Part shown: one piece after another, positions 62,228 through 64,000 of the stretch
How the letters are laid out: each line of letters begins with the position of its first letter
Numbering within the stretch: position 1 is the first letter of the stretch
From: an uncultured Caulobacterales bacterium
GTDB taxonomy: Bacteria > Pseudomonadota > Alphaproteobacteria > Caulobacterales > Caulobacteraceae
DNA: 64,000 bases
Direction of reading: 5' to 3'
Assembly (NCBI GenBank): GCA_903884425.1
Contig: CAISEP010000014.1
Location: 310,001-374,000, forward strand
Notes under the pieces: model-generated
Told to the model about the DNA's origin: nothing
The model's input: only the letters and a program-made list of their open reading frames with translations
The model's database searches: none
Made by a program: the position numbers and the translations under genes

Positions 62228-62347
62228 GGGGACCCCAATGCTCCAGGTGATCGGTTGTGGCGGGGCCGGTTCCACGGCCCGTCCGCCCTGGCGCGTCTTG
62301 TGCGGCGGTGACGCGGCGTCCGTCAAGCCCAAGGGGCGGAACGGGCC

Positions 62348-63343
62348 TCAGTGGGCGTCCGCTTCCGGCCCGGCCACGCCCGTCTTCACCGGCGCGGCCG
62401 CGACCGGGGCCTTGCGGCCGGGCTTGAGGAACTTCACCAGCACCCGCTGTCCGATCAGGAACTGGGCCCCCTCCACATTGGCCACGACTTCCACCACCCG
62501 CTCGTCGGTCCGTTCGGACGGATCATCCGACAGCAGCTTGCGGGCCCCGAACTGGTAGGCCCGGCGGATCACCGTGCCATGGGCCGGGTGCAGGGGATCG
62601 GCATCCGGGACGATCTCCACCGCCTGGCCGAGGGTAACGTTGGGCAGGTCGCTTTCCGCCAGCTCCGCCCGGACGATCCGGGCCGTATTCGGCTCCAGAT
62701 CGAACATGGTCGACACGTTCAGGGTCGAGGCACCGGAGCCCGGATTGGCATATCGCCGCACGATCCGGCCGTCCGCCGGGGCCCGCACCGCGGTCAGCTC
62801 GAGCTGGTAGCGGGTGGTGGCCAGCTGGGCCTGGGCCGTGGCCACGGCGGCGCGCTGGGCGGCGATGCTGGCATCGGCCTGGGTGACCACGTCCCGCTGC
62901 TTGTCCACGGCCTGGGCCGCGGCGAACTGCTTCAGCTGCTCCAGCCGGCGCAGTTCGCGGGCAGCGGCGTCCCGCTGGGCCTGGAGCAGGGCGATCTGGG
63001 CCCGGGCCTGGTCGGCGGCGGCGCTGGCCTGGTCGGCGGCGAGCTTCAGCTGGTCATCCTCGAGCCGGGCGAGGACCTGGCCCTTGGTCACGCTGTCGCC
63101 CTCCTGCACGTCCACCTCGCGGACCACCCCCGCCGTCCGGGCCGCGACCTGGATCACGCCCCCCTCCACATCGATCTTGCCGGCGGCGATGGCGGCATAG
63201 GGGGTGTCCACGGGCTTGGCCGCCGCGGCGCTGGCGGTCTTGTGCGCCTTGTCCTGGGCGGACAGAAAGGCCGCAACCCCTCCGGCCGAGATCAGGCCGA
63301 GCAGGATCAGCCAGACGAGGGGGCGGCGAAGCAGGGCAAGCAT
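62348..63343 (-). CDS. HlyD-family membrane fusion protein of an ABC exporter
   Basis: 331-residue periplasmic adaptor with one N-terminal membrane segment (about 8-27). The first lipoyl-like part begins with I-Q-V-A-A-R-T-A-G-V-V (about 64-74) and is followed by a coiled-coil hairpin rich in Ala, Gln and Arg (about 100-185). The second lipoyl-like half with V-R-A-P-A-D-G-R-I (about 189-197) and a beta-barrel region follow. It starts 4 bases after the ABC ATPase stop. The pair is like the DevB/DevA or LolD-type ABC-MFP arrangement; the permease should be encoded beyond the right edge. Confidence 0.9.
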   Translation of the reverse strand: MLALLRRPLVWLILLGLISAGGVAAFLSAQDKAHKTASAAAAKPVDTPYAAIAAGKIDVEGGVIQVAARTAGVVREVDVQEGDSVTKGQVLARLEDDQLKLAADQASAAADQARAQIALLQAQRDAAARELRRLEQLKQFAAAQAVDKQRDVVTQADASIAAQRAAVATAQAQLATTRYQLELTAVRAPADGRIVRRYANPGSGASTLNVSTMFDLEPNTARIVRAELAESDLPNVTLGQAVEIVPDADPLHPAHGTVIRRAYQFGARKLLSDDPSERTDERVVEVVANVEGAQFLIGQRVLVKFLKPGRKAPVAAAPVKTGVAGPEADAH

Positions 63344-63347
63344 CGGT

Positions 63348-64000
63348 TCAGGCTCCAGCAGGAGAGGTCGGCGCGCCGCCGGGAACCGGGGCGGGCGAGG
63401 GGGTGCGGCGGATGTCGTCGAGGATCTGTCCGTCCTCGATGTGGATGACCCGGTCGGCCCAGGCCTCCAGGCGGGGGTCGTGGGTCACGCAGATCACGGC
63501 GGCCCCGTGGGCGGTGGCCGCCCGGCGCAGCAGGCGGATCACCACCTGGCCATTCTCCCCGTCCAGCGCGCTGGTCGGTTCGTCGGCAAACAGCAGCTGC
63601 GGGTCCTTGGCGAGGGCCCGGGCGATGGCCACCCGCTGCTTCTCGCCGCCGGAGAGTTCGGAGGGGCGCTGGTTCAGCCGGTGACCCAGCCCGACCTCTT
63701 CCAGGCTCTCCCGCGCCCGGGCCCGGGCCTCGGCCGGGGAAAAGCCCTTGTACTTCAGCACCGTCGTGACCTGTTCCTGTGCCGTCAGGGCGGAGAACAG
63801 GTTGAAGCCCTGGAAGATGAAGCCGCAGTGATCGAGGCGGAACCGGTCGATGCGGCCGTTGGGCAGGGTCCACAGCTTCTGGCCCAGGGCCTCCACGTCG
63901 CCTGTGTCCGGGCGCAGCAGGCCGGAAAGGGACGCGATCAGGGTCGACTTGCCGGAGCCCGAGGGGCCCATGACCATGGTCACATCCCCGTGCCGGGCGT
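63348..64000 (-). CDS. ABC transporter ATP-binding protein, partial
   Basis: Only the C-terminal part is in the window; the gene continues past position 64000 and the start is not visible. Walker A G-P-S-G-S-G-K-S-T and the Q-loop I-F-Q-G-F-N-L-F, signature L-S-G-G-E-K-Q-R-V-A-I-A-R-A, Walker B L-L-F-A-D-E-P-T-S-A-L-D and the H-loop V-T-H-D are all present. The pattern (F-Q-x-F-N-L, A-D-E-P-T-S-A-L-D) is that of MacB/LolD/DevA-type ATPases. It is followed after 4 bases by the HlyD gene. Confidence 0.92.
   Translation of the reverse strand, partial: ARHGDVTMVMGPSGSGKSTLIASLSGLLRPDTGDVEALGQKLWTLPNGRIDRFRLDHCGFIFQGFNLFSALTAQEQVTTVLKYKGFSPAEARARARESLEEVGLGHRLNQRPSELSGGEKQRVAIARALAKDPQLLFADEPTSALDGENGQVVIRLLRRAATAHGAAVICVTHDPRLEAWADRVIHIEDGQILDDIRRTPSPAPVPGGAPTSPAGA

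Overview
The window is a gene-dense, strongly GC-rich stretch of alphaproteobacterial chromosome. The class is indicated by conserved neighbourhoods: hom-glpX-recJ, sdhE-mfd divergent from recG, and ntrB-ntrC-ntrY-ntrX-dat-hfq-hflX-mazG. An NDUFS4-like complex I accessory subunit and a tandem cold-shock-domain protein next to a DUF192 protein agree with this. The gene order looks more like a Rhodospirillales/Caulobacterales-type lineage than an enteric one, but I cannot name the genus. There are 56 protein genes (the first and last cut by the window edges) and 3 tRNAs. I see no rRNA, CRISPR, phage or insertion sequence, and no gene-free stretch longer than about 300 bases.

Layout. 1-8452: end of rpsI with its terminator, argC, a class I PHA synthase with a long basic N-terminal extension, an orphan lipoprotein, then the chain hom-glpX-recJ. 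8496-11866: tRNA-Glu, tandem cold-shock protein, DUF192 protein, tRNA-Pro, chromate transporter, complex I accessory subunit and tRNA-Arg. 11968-19759: a PvdQ-like acylase coupled to a short-chain dehydrogenase, a leftward sulfur amino-acid operon (cysK, mercaptopyruvate sulfurtransferase, cystathionine beta-lyase) and a DNA photolyase. 19841-24443: kdsA-hldE-hldD for the inner core of LPS, followed by a membrane-anchored DUF3089 protein without its expected serine. 24458-35882: cinA and ispDF leftward, then the rightward nitrogen two-component region ntrB, ntrC, ntrY, ntrX, dat, hfq, hflX, closed by convergent mazG.

35953-45544: a secreted phosphatase/phosphodiesterase, a quinone-oxidoreductase-like MDR enzyme, a HAD hydrolase and recG leftward; sdhE and mfd rightward. 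45563-51843: a DsbA/FrnE-type protein and a two-receiver protein with a degenerate GGDEF domain, an alpha-methylacyl-CoA racemase-like protein, tusA, a beta-lactamase-fold serine hydrolase, an aldo/keto reductase and a REP-like inverted repeat. 51862-64000: a MoxR-type ATPase, an RhlE-like RNA helicase, parE, a hotdog thioesterase, an acyl-CoA dehydrogenase-DUF3253-lipase operon, an MFS exporter, an MFE2-like dehydrogenase and the start of an HlyD/ABC export operon.

Most of the content is core metabolism and housekeeping: amino acid, PHB/acyl-CoA, isoprenoid, LPS, DNA repair and RNA functions. No coherent new defence or mobile system is visible. The unusual points are protein-level departures from family rules (NtrC without the GAFTGA loop, GGDEF lost with the I-site kept, DUF3089 without its serine, PHA synthase with a histone-like tail). 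At DNA level, several convergent gene pairs have stop codons in the arms of a short palindrome. All calls come from reading motifs and context; no database search was run.
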